DNA from: Mycobacterium sp. 155
GTDB taxonomy: Bacteria > Actinomycetota > Actinomycetes > Mycobacteriales > Mycobacteriaceae
Assembly (NCBI RefSeq): GCF_000373905.1
Contig: NZ_KB892705.1
Location: 1,426,001-1,490,000 of the forward strand
Direction: 5' to 3'
Length of the DNA: 64,000 bases
In this document: positions 18,545 to 27,783 of the stretch, piece after piece
Layout: every line of letters starts with the position of its first letter
Numbering within the stretch: the stretch's first letter is position 1
Notes under the pieces: generated by a model
Database searches by the model: none
The model's input: only the letters and a program-made list of their open reading frames with translations
Told to the model about the DNA's origin: nothing
Program-made: the position numbers and the translations under genes

Positions 18545-19369
18545 TTACCGGCCACTGCCGAGCCGAAAGAGGTTGAGCTTGTAGCTGTTCACCATGGGCG
18601 GCACCAGTCGGGCCAGAAGCGGCATGCCGTATCGGTAGCGTAGCGGCCAGTTTTTGGCTATCTCCGGTTGCGGCTGGGCGAACGTGCGAGTCTCGATCAG
18701 CTGCAAACCCCAGTCCTCGAGGCAGCGGGGGTCGTCGCAGATCCATTGCATCCGAGCGGCCAACGATTTCATCGCCCCGTTGCGATGCTGGTTACGCATC
18801 ATTACGGCCCCGCCGGTATCGAAGGCGATCAACGAGCCGTCAAAGTGACCGGCGAGTTGGGTGAGGACCGTGCGCACTTCGTCCTCTGGCAGATAGAGCA
18901 AGACCGCTTCGCTGACAAACAGGTACGGAGATGGCGCGGCGGCGATTGTGTCGAACCAATCGGTATCGAGAACCGAACCGGCCAACATCGTGTATCGGTC
19001 CTGGTCGGTAAAGAACCGGCGCCGGAGCGCGATCGAATCAGGCAAGTCGACGTCGAACCAATGCACCTCACCGTTGTCGAGCCGGTCGAAGCGGGTGTTC
19101 AAGCCTGTCCCGAGTTCGACAACCGTCGCCGCAGGGTGAGAGCGAAGAAAGTGCTGCACCCACCCATCGAAAATGGCGGTCCGAAGCACCGATCCGGGCA
19201 AGGATAGCCCTTTGAACCGGGTGAAGTCGTAGTCGATGGTTTCGACGAGCTGTACCGCTCGCCGATCGTTGAGCACGGGATGGCGTGACGTGGCATCAGA
19301 GGCTCGACCAAACAGCGGAATGAGCAATGTCTCCTGCACATCGCCGAGATCCGGCTTGATCTTGCTCAC
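18545..19369 (-). CDS. Leucine-carboxyl-methyltransferase-family SAM-dependent O-methyltransferase
   Basis: The 274-residue protein matches the LCM/PPM1-like family: ETLLIPLFGRA at the N-terminus, VVELGTGLNTRFDRLDNGEVHWFDVDLPD as SAM site, and SEAVLLYLPEDEVRTVL. Bacterial members methylate small molecules or polyketides; the substrate here is unknown. A strong IdeR box lies 55 bp upstream of the GTG start, so the gene should be iron-repressed, which links it functionally to the siderophore locus 6 kb away. The alpha/beta-hydrolase gene is convergent. Confidence 0.85.
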   Translation of the reverse strand: MSKIKPDLGDVQETLLIPLFGRASDATSRHPVLNDRRAVQLVETIDYDFTRFKGLSLPGSVLRTAIFDGWVQHFLRSHPAATVVELGTGLNTRFDRLDNGEVHWFDVDLPDSIALRRRFFTDQDRYTMLAGSVLDTDWFDTIAAAPSPYLFVSEAVLLYLPEDEVRTVLTQLAGHFDGSLIAFDTGGAVMMRNQHRNGAMKSLAARMQWICDDPRCLEDWGLQLIETRTFAQPQPEIAKNWPLRYRYGMPLLARLVPPMVNSYKLNLFRLGSGR

Positions 19370-19423
19370 CCTCGTGCCCCCGATCCACAGGCCTTAGCAT
19401 CGACAGGCGCAAGGCCCGCCCAA

Positions 19424-19442
19424 CGAGATTAGGCTAACCTAA
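19424..19442 (-). promoter_or_regulatory. Strong IdeR iron box upstream of methyltransferase
   Basis: CGAGATTAGGCTAACCTAA matches 16 of 19 consensus positions, the best of the boxes here. The nearest properly oriented start is the methyltransferase at 19369. The other side is the 3' end of the MPT63-like gene. Confidence 0.85.
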
Positions 19443-19500
19443 CTGCTCGATTGAATACGTGGCTACGCCAGTGCACTAGGGCGCAGGTGCGGCGCCGTGT

Positions 19501-19956
19501 CTAGCCCTTCCAAACCACCTTGTCGGTTCCCCCGGCATCCCGATAGACAACGCTGTCGGGCGCCGTTCCGCCTCGCACGTCGAAGTAGATCCGACCAGAT
19601 GTTTGGGCGCCCGGCGCGATCGGTTGGTTGGGAAGGCCGTCCGTCTGGTTTCCCTTCATATCCGCGTAGGTGGAGCTGTTGACAGCCCGCGCGTTGAAAT
19701 CGGAAATGTTCGGGGTCGGAGAGCCGCTCACAGCTTGGGCCGTTACATCCGAGTACCACACGCCGTCGTTGTGACCGCTGGGCTGCAGGTTGCTCACCGT
19801 GTAGTCGATGGCGCCACCTGCACTGGGAATCTCTGCCGTTTGGCCGAACTGCAGTGTTTCCGGGTCGGCCACCGCCGGTATCGCCGAAACGATTCCGGCC
19901 GCCGCGATTCCAGCAGCAACTGCCGTCGTTTTCAATGCGATCTGCGAGAACGTCAT
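19501..19956 (-). CDS. Secreted MPT63-like protein (DUF1942)
   Basis: The 151-residue precursor has a signal peptide (about residues 1-30, ending SAIPAVAD). The mature part aligns by eye with M. tuberculosis MPT63: YTVSNLQPSG, VWYSDVTAQAVSGSPTP, ISDFNARAVNSSTY, then SGRIYFDVRGGTAPD and a terminal VVWKG. MPT63 is a small secreted immunoglobulin-like beta-sandwich protein of unknown function. It appears to be a single-gene unit. Confidence 0.88.
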   Translation of the reverse strand: MTFSQIALKTTAVAAGIAAAGIVSAIPAVADPETLQFGQTAEIPSAGGAIDYTVSNLQPSGHNDGVWYSDVTAQAVSGSPTPNISDFNARAVNSSTYADMKGNQTDGLPNQPIAPGAQTSGRIYFDVRGGTAPDSVVYRDAGGTDKVVWKG

Positions 19957-20200
19957 GTGAAGATCCTTCCGTCATATTCCTGTTGTCCAGGAGTGATTGC
20001 CTTCTGGTTCGTTCAGGCGTATCCAAAGTCGGCCGTTTCAAACCTGTCCGGCGTAGCCGAAAGTCAAGTTGTTGACACGTGAGCGCTTTGCCGATGCCGT
20101 CGGCGTCAGGTGAGCGTTTACACGCGGGAGAGAGCTAGGGAACGGCACTGAGGCGATGAAGCCGACCACGATACGGACCGTGCGGAAGTAGGGTCTGCTC

Positions 20201-21397
20201 ATGGACCTCGAGCCGGTCGAGCAGCGGATTCTGGGCAGCCTTCTGGAGAAACAGGTCACGGTTCCTGCGTCGTACCCCCTCACACTCTCCAGCCTTCGCA
20301 CCGCCTGTAACCAGACCAGCAGCCGTGAGCCGGTGATGGACCTCGAGGAGCGGACGGTGGAACTGACGGCTCGCGCACTCAAGGACCGGGAACTGTTGCG
20401 CATCGTGTGGTCTGACACCGGACGGCGCACCCTGAAGTATCACCAGACTCTTTCGGAGATCCTCGATCTTGCTGACGACGAGCGCGCGGTGCTCACCGTG
20501 CTGCTCCTGCGTGGGCCGCAAGCCCCTGGTGAGTTGCGTACCCGGACCGAGCGGCTGTACCCGTTCGCCGACCGCGCCGCGGTCGAGGCGTGTCTGGAAC
20601 GGATGCGCAAGCGGGACCAACCGCTGGTGCGGCGCCTCGATCGGCGGCCAGGTCAACAGGACTACCGATGGGTGCATGAGCTGGGACCGGTCGAGACGGG
20701 GGAGACGCCCACGCGGCCTGCCGTCGATCGTGAAGTTCCCATCGCGGACTCGCCAGAAGCGCGCGACGACCGAGTGCGGGCGACCTACGGTGTCGCGGCT
20801 TCTACTTACGCGCGTGAGCTGTCCGACGAGCTCCGCGGACTGCCATTCGAGCGCTGGCTACTCGACCGTGTGGCGGTGGCCGCCGGCGACTTACCGGTCA
20901 TGGATGCGGGCTGCGGTCCCGGTCACGTGACGGCATACCTGGCCGCCGCTGGCGCTGACGTGCAGGGGCTCGATCTCAGCCCGGAGATGGTCGTCGAGGC
21001 ACAACAGCGGCATCCCGACGTCGGTTACGAGGTAGGCGATCTGCGGCAGCTGATGCGTCCGGCGGCCGCCGTCGGCTGGGGAGCCGTACTCGGGTGGTAC
21101 TCCCTCATCCACCTCGCAGCATCCGAACTGCCCAGTGCTATTGCTGCCCTGGCTCGGCCACTCGCATCCGGCGGGTTGCTTGTGCTTGGGTTGCACGCGG
21201 GTGACGACGTACGCCGGGTGACCAGCTGGCTCGACATCGAGGTGCCGGCACTGGACATCGTGCTGCACGACCCGGCCGCCGTCATCGCGGCGGTGGGAGC
21301 GGCAGCACTTACCGACGTCGAGTGGTATCTCCGCGGACCGTACGAATGGAACGGCGAGACCACCCAGCGGCTGTACGTCGTGGCCCGCCGGGCCTGA
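20201..21397 (+). CDS. YceH/DUF480 winged-helix protein fused to class I SAM methyltransferase
   Basis: Residues 1-165 match the YceH (DUF480) family: LEPVEQRILGSLLEKQVTVP, YPLTLSSLRTACNQTSSREP and RGPQAPGELRTRTERLYPF. Residues from about 200 on form a Rossmann methyltransferase with VMDAGCGPGHVTAYLA and LDLSPEMVVEA. YceH is a tandem winged-helix protein, so the fusion may join DNA or RNA binding to methylation. The substrate is unknown. The ATG at 20201 gives the family's normal N-terminus. Confidence 0.88.
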   Translation: MDLEPVEQRILGSLLEKQVTVPASYPLTLSSLRTACNQTSSREPVMDLEERTVELTARALKDRELLRIVWSDTGRRTLKYHQTLSEILDLADDERAVLTVLLLRGPQAPGELRTRTERLYPFADRAAVEACLERMRKRDQPLVRRLDRRPGQQDYRWVHELGPVETGETPTRPAVDREVPIADSPEARDDRVRATYGVAASTYARELSDELRGLPFERWLLDRVAVAAGDLPVMDAGCGPGHVTAYLAAAGADVQGLDLSPEMVVEAQQRHPDVGYEVGDLRQLMRPAAAVGWGAVLGWYSLIHLAASELPSAIAALARPLASGGLLVLGLHAGDDVRRVTSWLDIEVPALDIVLHDPAAVIAAVGAAALTDVEWYLRGPYEWNGETTQRLYVVARRA

Positions 21398-21465
21398 CGC
21401 GAGGGTGAGGCGGTTGGGCGCGCCCGGATAGATTCACCCACCACGGGTACGCAGCATGTCTTGCT

Positions 21466-21627
21466 CTACGGTCGCAGGATATCGGCCGGGGAGACGGTTT
21501 TGACGAATGCGCGTGCCACGGCGGCAAGCTTGCTGTCGGCGGTGGCACGCGCGTCCGCCTGCAACTGGGTTAGTGCGATGTACTCGGCCTGGTAGGTGTC
21601 CGGCCAGTTCATGACAAATGTTGTCAT
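21466..21627 (-). CDS. Small hypothetical protein
   Basis: A 53-residue frame starts at ATG 21627 with GAAGGTG about 5-7 nt upstream. The sequence (MTTFVMNWPDTYQAEYIALT, helical and Ala-rich after that) looks protein-like but is not recognised. It lies between the YceH fusion and the CBM2 gene on the opposite strand. Confidence is low. Confidence 0.35.
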   Translation of the reverse strand: MTTFVMNWPDTYQAEYIALTQLQADARATADSKLAAVARAFVKTVSPADILRP

Positions 21628-21789
21628 GCCCGCACCTTCGCATGAGGTTGCATGGTTCAGGGCGGAACGAGGCAAAAATTTCGTGACGGTTTCAGTTGAG
21701 CAAAGGTCCTGCAGCCCACCCTCGATATGAAGGTCGACACCGTCTCGTTGGCTTTAGTGTTAGTTGCTGTGGTCGAACTGGGCAATTGT

Positions 21790-22197
21790 GTGAAGCGCTG
21801 GCGCACAGCGTTTCACATAACGATGTCGGCATTGATGGCTGCCACTCTCGGACTTGCCATCACGCCCGTGGCTCATGCGGCCGCGGCCGCGGCGACCTTA
21901 TCGGTGACATCGACGTGGCAGACCGGTTTCATCGCCCGCTTCGTCATCACCAATGCGAGCGCGGTACCGCTCACCGATTGGAAGCTTGAATTCGACTTGC
22001 CGGCGGGCGAATCCATCTCGCACACGTGGAGCAGCACCCTCACGCAATATGGTACGCACTATGTTCTCGGCCCCGCGAATTGGAATCGCATCATCGCGCC
22101 GGGTGGTACAGCAACGGGTGGTCTGAGAGGTGTGCTGACCGGTCCCTACTCGCCACCGTTGAATTGTGTGCTCAACGGGCAATACCGTTGTACATAG
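21790..22197 (+). CDS. Secreted CBM2 cellulose/chitin-binding protein, Rv1987-like
   Basis: The precursor has a signal peptide (KRWRTAFHITMSALMAATLG to PVAHAA) followed by a single family-2 carbohydrate-binding module: SVTSTWQTGFIARFVITNAS, LTDWKLEFDLPAGE, WNRIIAPGGTATGG, and paired cysteines at both ends of the last strand (NCVLNGQYRCT). No catalytic domain is present. It closely resembles M. tuberculosis Rv1987, annotated there as a possible chitinase. The GTG at 21790 is preferred because it matches the Rv1987 N-terminus; an in-frame ATG at 21727 would add 21 residues without a good ribosome site. Confidence 0.87.
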   Translation: MKRWRTAFHITMSALMAATLGLAITPVAHAAAAAATLSVTSTWQTGFIARFVITNASAVPLTDWKLEFDLPAGESISHTWSSTLTQYGTHYVLGPANWNRIIAPGGTATGGLRGVLTGPYSPPLNCVLNGQYRCT

Positions 22198-22342
22198 CGG
22201 TGACTGCGCACCGAAGCTCGACCGCTCCGATTGCGTTGCCGTCTACTGGCCGGGCGGAAGGTCCACGGGCTTAGCGAAGACGCCGACCGCGAAAGTCGTC
22301 GGGTTCGCGTCTCCCTGAAGCGTCGTCACCATCGCGATCGGC

Positions 22343-23041
22343 TCAGGTGGCGAACAGTCTCGATGTCCGTTCCTCATGACGCATACCGCTGATTTCCAGG
22401 GCGGGTGTTGTGCTGGACAGGTCGTGTAGCGGGCGCTCGCACGCCTCCTTTGATAGCTGAACAGCCAGTTCGGCGGCATGGAGCTGGATGCGCTGGCTCT
22501 GCAGCGGGCCCAACCGGCCCAGCCGCACTGCGGCGCTGAGCAGTGCGGCCATCATCGATTGCATCGAACCGAGCACGGCCATGTGTTGGGGGATACCAAG
22601 CCGAGATTGCACCGCGCCGTCGACGACCGCCGCGTGACCCGGAAAGGTTCCATCGACCACCCCAGCGATATACGGGTCCTCGTCTACCATGCCGATATCG
22701 GTTGCAGTGGCTGCGAGTTGACGCCCGATCGATGTTGACGCGGTCCTGACGTTGCCGTAAAGCTTGTACGAGGCAGTCAGCTCATCGAGTTCGGCAAGAT
22801 GGTGTGGGTGGTCTGACATTCGCCAGGCGTGAGCGGTTATCGTGGCATCCAAGGGGGCGTGGCCATGGATGAGGTAACCGAGCACGGTGGCCTCTAGGGT
22901 GTCGGCGTCCGCCTCGGGGTGGCCGGCCAGCCATTCCTCCAATCCGTGACTGTGCACCAACCGTCCTGCGGGAAAAGCGCTGTCGTGCAATTGCATCCAC
23001 AGTGCCGCCCCGACATCCGGGTCAGTGGTGATGGCCGGCAT
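22343..23041 (-). CDS. ureF: Urease accessory protein UreF
   Basis: The 232-residue protein has UreF features: LHDSAFPAGRLVHSHGLEEWL, APLDATITAHAWR and an Ala/Gln-rich C-terminus. UreF acts with UreD and UreG to deliver nickel and CO2 to the urease active site and gates UreG GTPase activity. The ATG at 23041 is chosen because the longer frame adds non-conserved residues inside ureE; it overlaps the ureE 3' end by 20 bp. It is the last gene of the urease operon. Confidence 0.93.
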   Translation of the reverse strand: MPAITTDPDVGAALWMQLHDSAFPAGRLVHSHGLEEWLAGHPEADADTLEATVLGYLIHGHAPLDATITAHAWRMSDHPHHLAELDELTASYKLYGNVRTASTSIGRQLAATATDIGMVDEDPYIAGVVDGTFPGHAAVVDGAVQSRLGIPQHMAVLGSMQSMMAALLSAAVRLGRLGPLQSQRIQLHAAELAVQLSKEACERPLHDLSSTTPALEISGMRHEERTSRLFAT

Positions 23042-23507
23042 GGTTATCCGCGGAGGTTCGGGACCAACCGTTGCGGGCCATTGCGACGTCGCCCACTTCG
23101 CCGACGAGGCCCATGTCGGCGAGCAGGTGCTGGGCCGCGTGGGCACTGGTGAACAGGGGTGCGGTCAGTCCGTCTTCGTCTACGTCGACCGGGGCGTGCT
23201 GGTTGCCGAGCACGTGACCGAACATCAGTAGAGCGCGACCGGTGTTGTCCGCGAATCGGACTCGGATGGCCGGTTCGGGAGGACGCCGTACCACAACGAC
23301 GTTGACCCCATCGTCGCTGATCACCGCACCGTCGTTCAGGAAGCTGCCGCGGGGGAGCTGGATCAGCACCTCCAATCCAGAGTCGGTAGTGACACGTTGG
23401 CGGTGTTTACTGGCATCCCCCCAACCGATATCGGCGTGATGCACCTTGCGTCCGCTGAACTCTGGGTCGGTCGCGGTGCCGAGAATGGCGTCGGCATTCA
23501 TCATCAT
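23022..23507 (-). CDS. ureE: Urease nickel metallochaperone UreE
   Basis: The 161-residue protein has the UreE two-domain layout: an N-terminal peptide-binding domain (LEVLIQLPRGSFLNDGAVI) and a metal-binding domain with VLGNQHAPV, containing the conserved metal histidine. The C-terminus ends in a short His cluster (NHAGHHH). It hands Ni(II) to UreG. The ATG at 23507 has AAAGG 5 nt upstream; a GTG two codons earlier is less likely. M. tuberculosis urease lacks UreE, so this operon is a distinct type. Confidence 0.92.
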   Translation of the reverse strand: MMMNADAILGTATDPEFSGRKVHHADIGWGDASKHRQRVTTDSGLEVLIQLPRGSFLNDGAVISDDGVNVVVVRRPPEPAIRVRFADNTGRALLMFGHVLGNQHAPVDVDEDGLTAPLFTSAHAAQHLLADMGLVGEVGDVAMARNGWSRTSADNHAGHHH

Positions 23508-23516
23508 AGGCACCTT

Positions 23517-24302
23517 TCAGTGCTGCAGGACCGCGTCGCGTACGGCGGCGTGGACAGTCTCTTGGGCATTTCGTAACGTCGGTGCGCGGTCTGCGGTGAT
23601 ACGAGCAAAAATTCCTGCACCACAGGGTAATTCGCCGACACCGCCCCGCACGTCCGGCAGGCCTGCGAGTGCCTTGCGGACCACGCTGGTCACAGCTGGG
23701 CGACCCGGGGTGAGCACCATCATGGTCGCGACATAGTCGCCGTCGAGAAACGGCGCGACCGACGGGGTGAACCGTTGTCGGTCACGTGCTATCACTTGCC
23801 CTTCACTGCGCACCGTAACGGCGAAGTCGCTGGAGGCGTAGCGGAACCGCTCGCCGTGGGCGATCCGGCCGGCGGCCACGGCTTCCCACCCGATATACGT
23901 CCCGGTCGGCGAAATATCGATGTCGAGCTTCTGGTCGAATACGGAATCTGACTGCGGTATCACCGTTTTGGGCAGGTACTCCAGGATGGCGTCGGAGCAT
24001 ACGGTGAACTGCAGCCGATGCCTGGCGCCCGGACCGTCCCCGGCGTACACCTGAGTGGCGGCCTGCGTGGTGAGCAAGAGATGGGATCCCGACGCGCACA
24101 CCGCGGTGGTGCACAGGTTGTCGTCGGAGAAGGTCCCGCCGCTGGGGCTCTGAATACACAGCACCGCAGCGAGCGGGAACCTCTCATCGGAATGCAGGAC
24201 GGTGGTGACCCGCTGCGGATACCGCTGCCGAAGCTTGCTGATGCGGGTACGCCCGGTGTCGTCGGTGCCGACGTGTACGGTCAGCTCACCGGGTGCGATC
24301 AC
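23517..24302 (-). CDS. ureD: Urease accessory protein UreD (UreH)
   Basis: The 261-residue protein matches Ure[29 protein letters not shown] and GRIAHGERF are characteristic. UreD is the scaffold that binds the urease apoprotein and recruits UreF and UreG. The GTG start overlaps the ureG stop (GTGA), indicating coupled translation. The position between ureG and ureE is unusual compared with Klebsiella-type operons. Confidence 0.92.
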   Translation of the reverse strand: MIAPGELTVHVGTDDTGRTRISKLRQRYPQRVTTVLHSDERFPLAAVLCIQSPSGGTFSDDNLCTTAVCASGSHLLLTTQAATQVYAGDGPGARHRLQFTVCSDAILEYLPKTVIPQSDSVFDQKLDIDISPTGTYIGWEAVAAGRIAHGERFRYASSDFAVTVRSEGQVIARDRQRFTPSVAPFLDGDYVATMMVLTPGRPAVTSVVRKALAGLPDVRGGVGELPCGAGIFARITADRAPTLRNAQETVHAAVRDAVLQH

Positions 24303-24919
24303 GCGTGGCCCGGGACCAGCATGGCGCCGTCCAACAGGATCTCGGTCAATTCGGTCAGTCCCTGGCCGGAGCGCAGGTCGGTGAACACCGTCGGCTTGGT
24401 CGGCCGGGCGATGTCACAGTCGCGCCGCATTCCGTCGAGATCGGATCCCACCAGTTCAGCGAGGTCGATCTTGTTGACCACCAGCAGATCTGCTTGCAAC
24501 AGACCGATACCCTTCTTACGCGGGATGTCATCACCGCCCGCCGTGTCGATGACGAAAATCCAATAGTCGACCAGGTCGGAGGTGAAGGTGGCTGCGAGAT
24601 TGTCGCCGCCCGACTCGATGAGGATCAGGTCCAGGTCGTCGAATTCCGCGGCCAGTTCCCGCGCGGCGGCCAGGTTGGCCGACGGATCCTCCCGGATCGC
24701 GGTGTGCGGGCACGCCCCGGTCTCCACGGCCCGCACCCGACGCGGGTCGATGACACCGCTGCGCCGGACACGCTGGGCATCCTCGTCGGTCACCAGGTCG
24801 TTGGTGATCACCGCGACACCGAGACCTCGACGGATGAGTTCGGGAACCAGCGTCTCCACCAGTCGGGTCTTGCCGGACCCGACTGGACCGCCGATACCGA
24901 TACGGATCACATCACTCAC
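24299..24919 (-). CDS. ureG: Urease accessory GTPase UreG
   Basis: The 206-residue SIMIBI GTPase has P-loop GGPVGSGKT, the metal-binding GACPHTAI, Walker [16 protein letters not shown] and NKIDL. It hydrolyses GTP to drive nickel insertion into urease. The start is GTG with AGGA about 7 nt upstream, 13 nt after the ureC stop. Confidence 0.95.
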   Translation of the reverse strand: MSDVIRIGIGGPVGSGKTRLVETLVPELIRRGLGVAVITNDLVTDEDAQRVRRSGVIDPRRVRAVETGACPHTAIREDPSANLAAARELAAEFDDLDLILIESGGDNLAATFTSDLVDYWIFVIDTAGGDDIPRKKGIGLLQADLLVVNKIDLAELVGSDLDGMRRDCDIARPTKPTVFTDLRSGQGLTELTEILLDGAMLVPGHA

Positions 24920-24932
24920 GTCGTATTCCTGT

Positions 24933-26654
24933 CTACTTCAGCGTGTAACGTCGGCCCAGCGGGACGGATGTCATCGGGGTGCTGGTGCACTCCTCGCCGT
25001 CCACGATCACGCGGTAGGTATCGGGTTCGATCGAGATGTCGGGCAGGTAGTTGTTGTGCAGTAGATCGGCCTTCGTCAGGGACCGGGCACCGCGGCAAGC
25101 GACCAGCGGGGTCTGCAGATCCAGCTTGTCCGCCAGTCCGCCGGCGATGGCGCCCTCGGCGACAAAGTTCACCGACACATCTGCCGGGGTGCGCCCGTAG
25201 GCCGCCCACTGCGGACGGTATCGCAGCGGCTCGCAGGTCATCAGCGAGGCATTGGCCTCACCCATCACCGACCAGGCCGGGAATCCGCCCTTGAACACCA
25301 CCTCGGGGCGAATACCGAAGAACTTCGGCTCCCACAGCACGATGTCAGCCAGCTTGCCCGGTTCCAGTGAGCCGATCTCATGGTCGATACCGAAGAGCTT
25401 CGCCGGGTTGATGGTCAGCTTCGCGATGTAGCGGAGAATCCGAGCGTTGTCGGAGGGCAGCCCGCTGGTCACATCCTCGGGCAGGGGCCCGCGGGTGGCC
25501 CGCATATGGGATGCCAGTTGCCAAGTCCGCGCGATGCTTTCACCGATCCTGCCCATACCCTGGGAGTCCGAGCCCATCGCCGAGATGGCACCGAGATCGT
25601 GCAGCACATCCTCGGCTGCGATCGTCTCGCGGCGGATCCGGGACTCCGCGAAGGCTACATCCTCGCGGATGCGCGGGTTGAGATGGTGGCACACCATCAC
25701 CATGTCCAGATGTTCGTCGAAGGTGTTGAGCGTGTACGGATTTGTCGGATTGGTCGACGACGGCAGGCAGTACGACTCACCGACCACCCGCATGATGTCG
25801 GGTGCGTGGCCGCCACCGGCGCCCTCGGCGTGGTAGGTGTGGATCGGCCGACCGTTGATGGCGGCCATGGTGTCCTCGAAGAACCCCGCCTCGTTGAGGG
25901 TATCGGAGTGGATCTGCACCTGCAGGTCCAGCTCGTCGCCGGCATCCAGGGAAGCGCGGATGGCTGCGGGCGTTGCGCCCCAGTCCTCGTGGATCTTGTA
26001 ACCGATGGCGCCCGCGAGCCCCTGCTCGATCAGCGGTGCGGTGCTCGACGCGCTGCCGTTCGCGAGGAAACCGAAATTCATCGGGAATGCCTCGGCTGCC
26101 TTCAACATCCGGGCCAGGTTGGTCGGCCCCGAGGACGTGATACCCACCGTGACGGGACCGAGGCCGCCGCCGATCATCGTGGTGATGCCGCTGGAGATGG
26201 CTTCCTCGACCAGTCCTGCGCTGTCGAAATGAACGTGAACGTCGATCGCGCCGGCTGTGGCGATCATGCCCTCGCCGGAACGGATATCGGTGCCGGCGCC
26301 GATGACAAGTTCGGGATCGACACCGGCCATCGTGCGGGGGTTGCCGGCCTTTCCGATCCCGGCGATACGACCGTTGCGAATTCCGATGTCGGCCTTACGG
26401 ATACCCAAGACCGCATCGATGATCAAGACGTTGGTGATGACGAAATCCAACGCACCTTCGGCATTGGTGACATCGCCGTGCACGGCCATACCCTCACGCA
26501 TGGTCTTGCCGCCACCGAAGACGGCCTCATCGCCGTACACCGTGGCGTCGGCCTCAACCTTGGCCAACAACTCGGTGTCGGCCAAGCGGACCCGGTCGCC
26601 GACCGTGGGTCCGAACAGTTCGGCGTAGCGCTGACGGCTGATCCGGTGCGTCAT
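24933..26654 (-). CDS. ureC: Urease alpha subunit (catalytic) UreC
   Basis: The 573-residue amidohydrolase has all active-site elements: [11 protein letters not shown] (Ni ligands), GYKIHEDWG (carbamylated Lys), [26 protein letters not shown], the flap [20 protein letters not shown] with Cys-His, and GSDSQGMGR (Asp ligand). It hydrolyses urea to ammonia and carbamate. The ATG at 26654 has GGAGG 7 nt upstream; a GTG at 26660 overlaps the preceding stop but is too close to the GGAGG. Confidence 0.96.
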   Translation of the reverse strand: MTHRISRQRYAELFGPTVGDRVRLADTELLAKVEADATVYGDEAVFGGGKTMREGMAVHGDVTNAEGALDFVITNVLIIDAVLGIRKADIGIRNGRIAGIGKAGNPRTMAGVDPELVIGAGTDIRSGEGMIATAGAIDVHVHFDSAGLVEEAISSGITTMIGGGLGPVTVGITSSGPTNLARMLKAAEAFPMNFGFLANGSASSTAPLIEQGLAGAIGYKIHEDWGATPAAIRASLDAGDELDLQVQIHSDTLNEAGFFEDTMAAINGRPIHTYHAEGAGGGHAPDIMRVVGESYCLPSSTNPTNPYTLNTFDEHLDMVMVCHHLNPRIREDVAFAESRIRRETIAAEDVLHDLGAISAMGSDSQGMGRIGESIARTWQLASHMRATRGPLPEDVTSGLPSDNARILRYIAKLTINPAKLFGIDHEIGSLEPGKLADIVLWEPKFFGIRPEVVFKGGFPAWSVMGEANASLMTCEPLRYRPQWAAYGRTPADVSVNFVAEGAIAGGLADKLDLQTPLVACRGARSLTKADLLHNNYLPDISIEPDTYRVIVDGEECTSTPMTSVPLGRRYTLK

Positions 26655-26656
26655 TG

Positions 26657-27358
26657 TCACACCTCCGAATCGAGAAAGCCGTTGGCGTGCAGATTGGTCA
26701 TGAGCTCTCCACTCGGTTCAGTCTTGGTCGGGCCGTTGGTCATGTCGTTCTGTCCGATGACGATCTGCTCGCCCGCGTATTGCGTCAATGAAACATTTTG
26801 TGCCTCACCGGGTTCGAAGCGCACTGCGGTTCCCGACGGGATGTCCAAACGCATTCCGAAGGCGGCGCGACGGTTGAAGCGCAGCGCCCGGTTGGCTTCG
26901 AAGAAATGAAAATGCGAACCCACCTGGATGGGCCGGTCGCCGGTGTTTTCGACCGTCACCGTTGCGGTCTCCCGGCCGGCGTTGAGCTCCAGATCACCTT
27001 CGGCAGCGAGGATTTCACCGGGAACGATGGCGAGTTCGGCGGCGGTCCTGGTGCCCGGCGTGATCGCGTCGTGCACGGTGACCAGCTTCTGTCCGTCCTC
27101 GAAGAATGCTTCGACCTGGACCGAGCCCAGCAGCGTACGCACGCCGGGCAGTACATCGTCGTCGGTCAGCAGGCTGGCACCGTGGGCCGCGGCCTCGGCA
27201 ACCGTGGCGCCCGCTCGGGCCGACTCGGCTACTTCGTCAGCGATCAGCGCTCGGGCCTCGGCGTAGGTCAGGGCCAGGCCGGCAGCTCGACGTTTACGGG
27301 CCAGTTCGGCGGCTAGAAACAGCAGCAGCCGGTCTTCGTCCTTGGGTGTTAGATGCAT
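26657..27358 (-). CDS. ureAB: Fused urease gamma-beta subunit (UreA-UreB)
   Basis: The 233-residue protein joins gamma (1-about 100: [48 protein letters not shown]) and beta (about 125-233: [52 protein letters not shown]). Such fusion is known from Helicobacter UreA and some actinobacteria. It is the first structural gene. The start overlaps the end of a possible 37-residue leader ORF by 10 bp, and its first eight codons recur in an inverted copy upstream of the urea channel. Confidence 0.95.
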   Translation of the reverse strand: MHLTPKDEDRLLLFLAAELARKRRAAGLALTYAEARALIADEVAESARAGATVAEAAAHGASLLTDDDVLPGVRTLLGSVQVEAFFEDGQKLVTVHDAITPGTRTAAELAIVPGEILAAEGDLELNAGRETATVTVENTGDRPIQVGSHFHFFEANRALRFNRRAAFGMRLDIPSGTAVRFEPGEAQNVSLTQYAGEQIVIGQNDMTNGPTKTEPSGELMTNLHANGFLDSEV

Positions 27359-27462
27359 GATGTCAGCCCGTCAAACCCGTTGCCCAGAGACATTTGTGCA
27401 GGTACGGGACGGGGTGGATCGACGGCGATCCTGGTGCGAAGGTGTCGGGTGAGTTTCGGCAT
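27349..27462 (-). CDS. Possible leader peptide overlapping ureAB start
   Basis: A 37-codon frame ([10 protein letters not shown]... ending GLTSCI) starts at ATG 27462 with AGGGG about 9 nt upstream and ends 10 bp inside ureAB. Its first five codons are also intact in the inverted copy at 29,006. Coupled translation with ureAB is possible. Coding status is not proven. Confidence 0.35.
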   Translation of the reverse strand: MPKLTRHLRTRIAVDPPRPVPAQMSLGNGFDGLTSCI

Positions 27463-27529
27463 GTGTCGTGGCCCCTGTCGTGTGACGGTGAACTCTCGAC
27501 AGCGTAGAAACGGCCGCATCGCCCCGGCT

Positions 27530-27547
27530 ATGGGAGGAATCTCCCAT
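27530..27547. promoter_or_regulatory. Palindromic operator candidate, copy 1
   Basis: ATGGGAGGAATCTCCCAT is a perfect 7-bp inverted repeat with a 4-bp spacer. The same site occurs in the copy ahead of the urea channel. A LuxR-type regulator encoded between the copies is the obvious candidate ligand (inference). Confidence 0.65.
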
Positions 27548-27783
27548 TTGACACCCACCCGGTTTCGTCACCGTCGCGACGTTGGAATACTCGCCAAATA
27601 CGTCCTGTCAATGATGGTTTCGAGGTTGGTGGCATTTCCGAACATTGAGAGAACTGCCAATGGCATGCGAATTTTCTGGAAGCGGCATGGATTCGCAGTT
27701 CGAGGCATACAATCCGCGAGACCGCGGTCTGTGACAGACAGGGCGGACCAGTTCGAGTGAACTGCAGGAAGGGACTTCTGGCG

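Larger units (their letters stand above)
27330..27550 (-). repeat. Inverted duplication of urease upstream region, copy 1 (ureAB side)
   Basis: The outer block 27,441-27,550 matches 28,918-29,027 in reverse complement at 108 of 110 positions by manual alignment. A diverged middle follows, then a second conserved block around the ureAB start (about 27,330-27,387). The copies flank the LuxR-type regulator gene. Confidence 0.93.

Noticed and set aside
23022..23146. UreF extended N-terminus within ureE
   Set aside because: The extra residues are Ser/Pro-rich read-through of ureE in another frame and do not resemble UreF.
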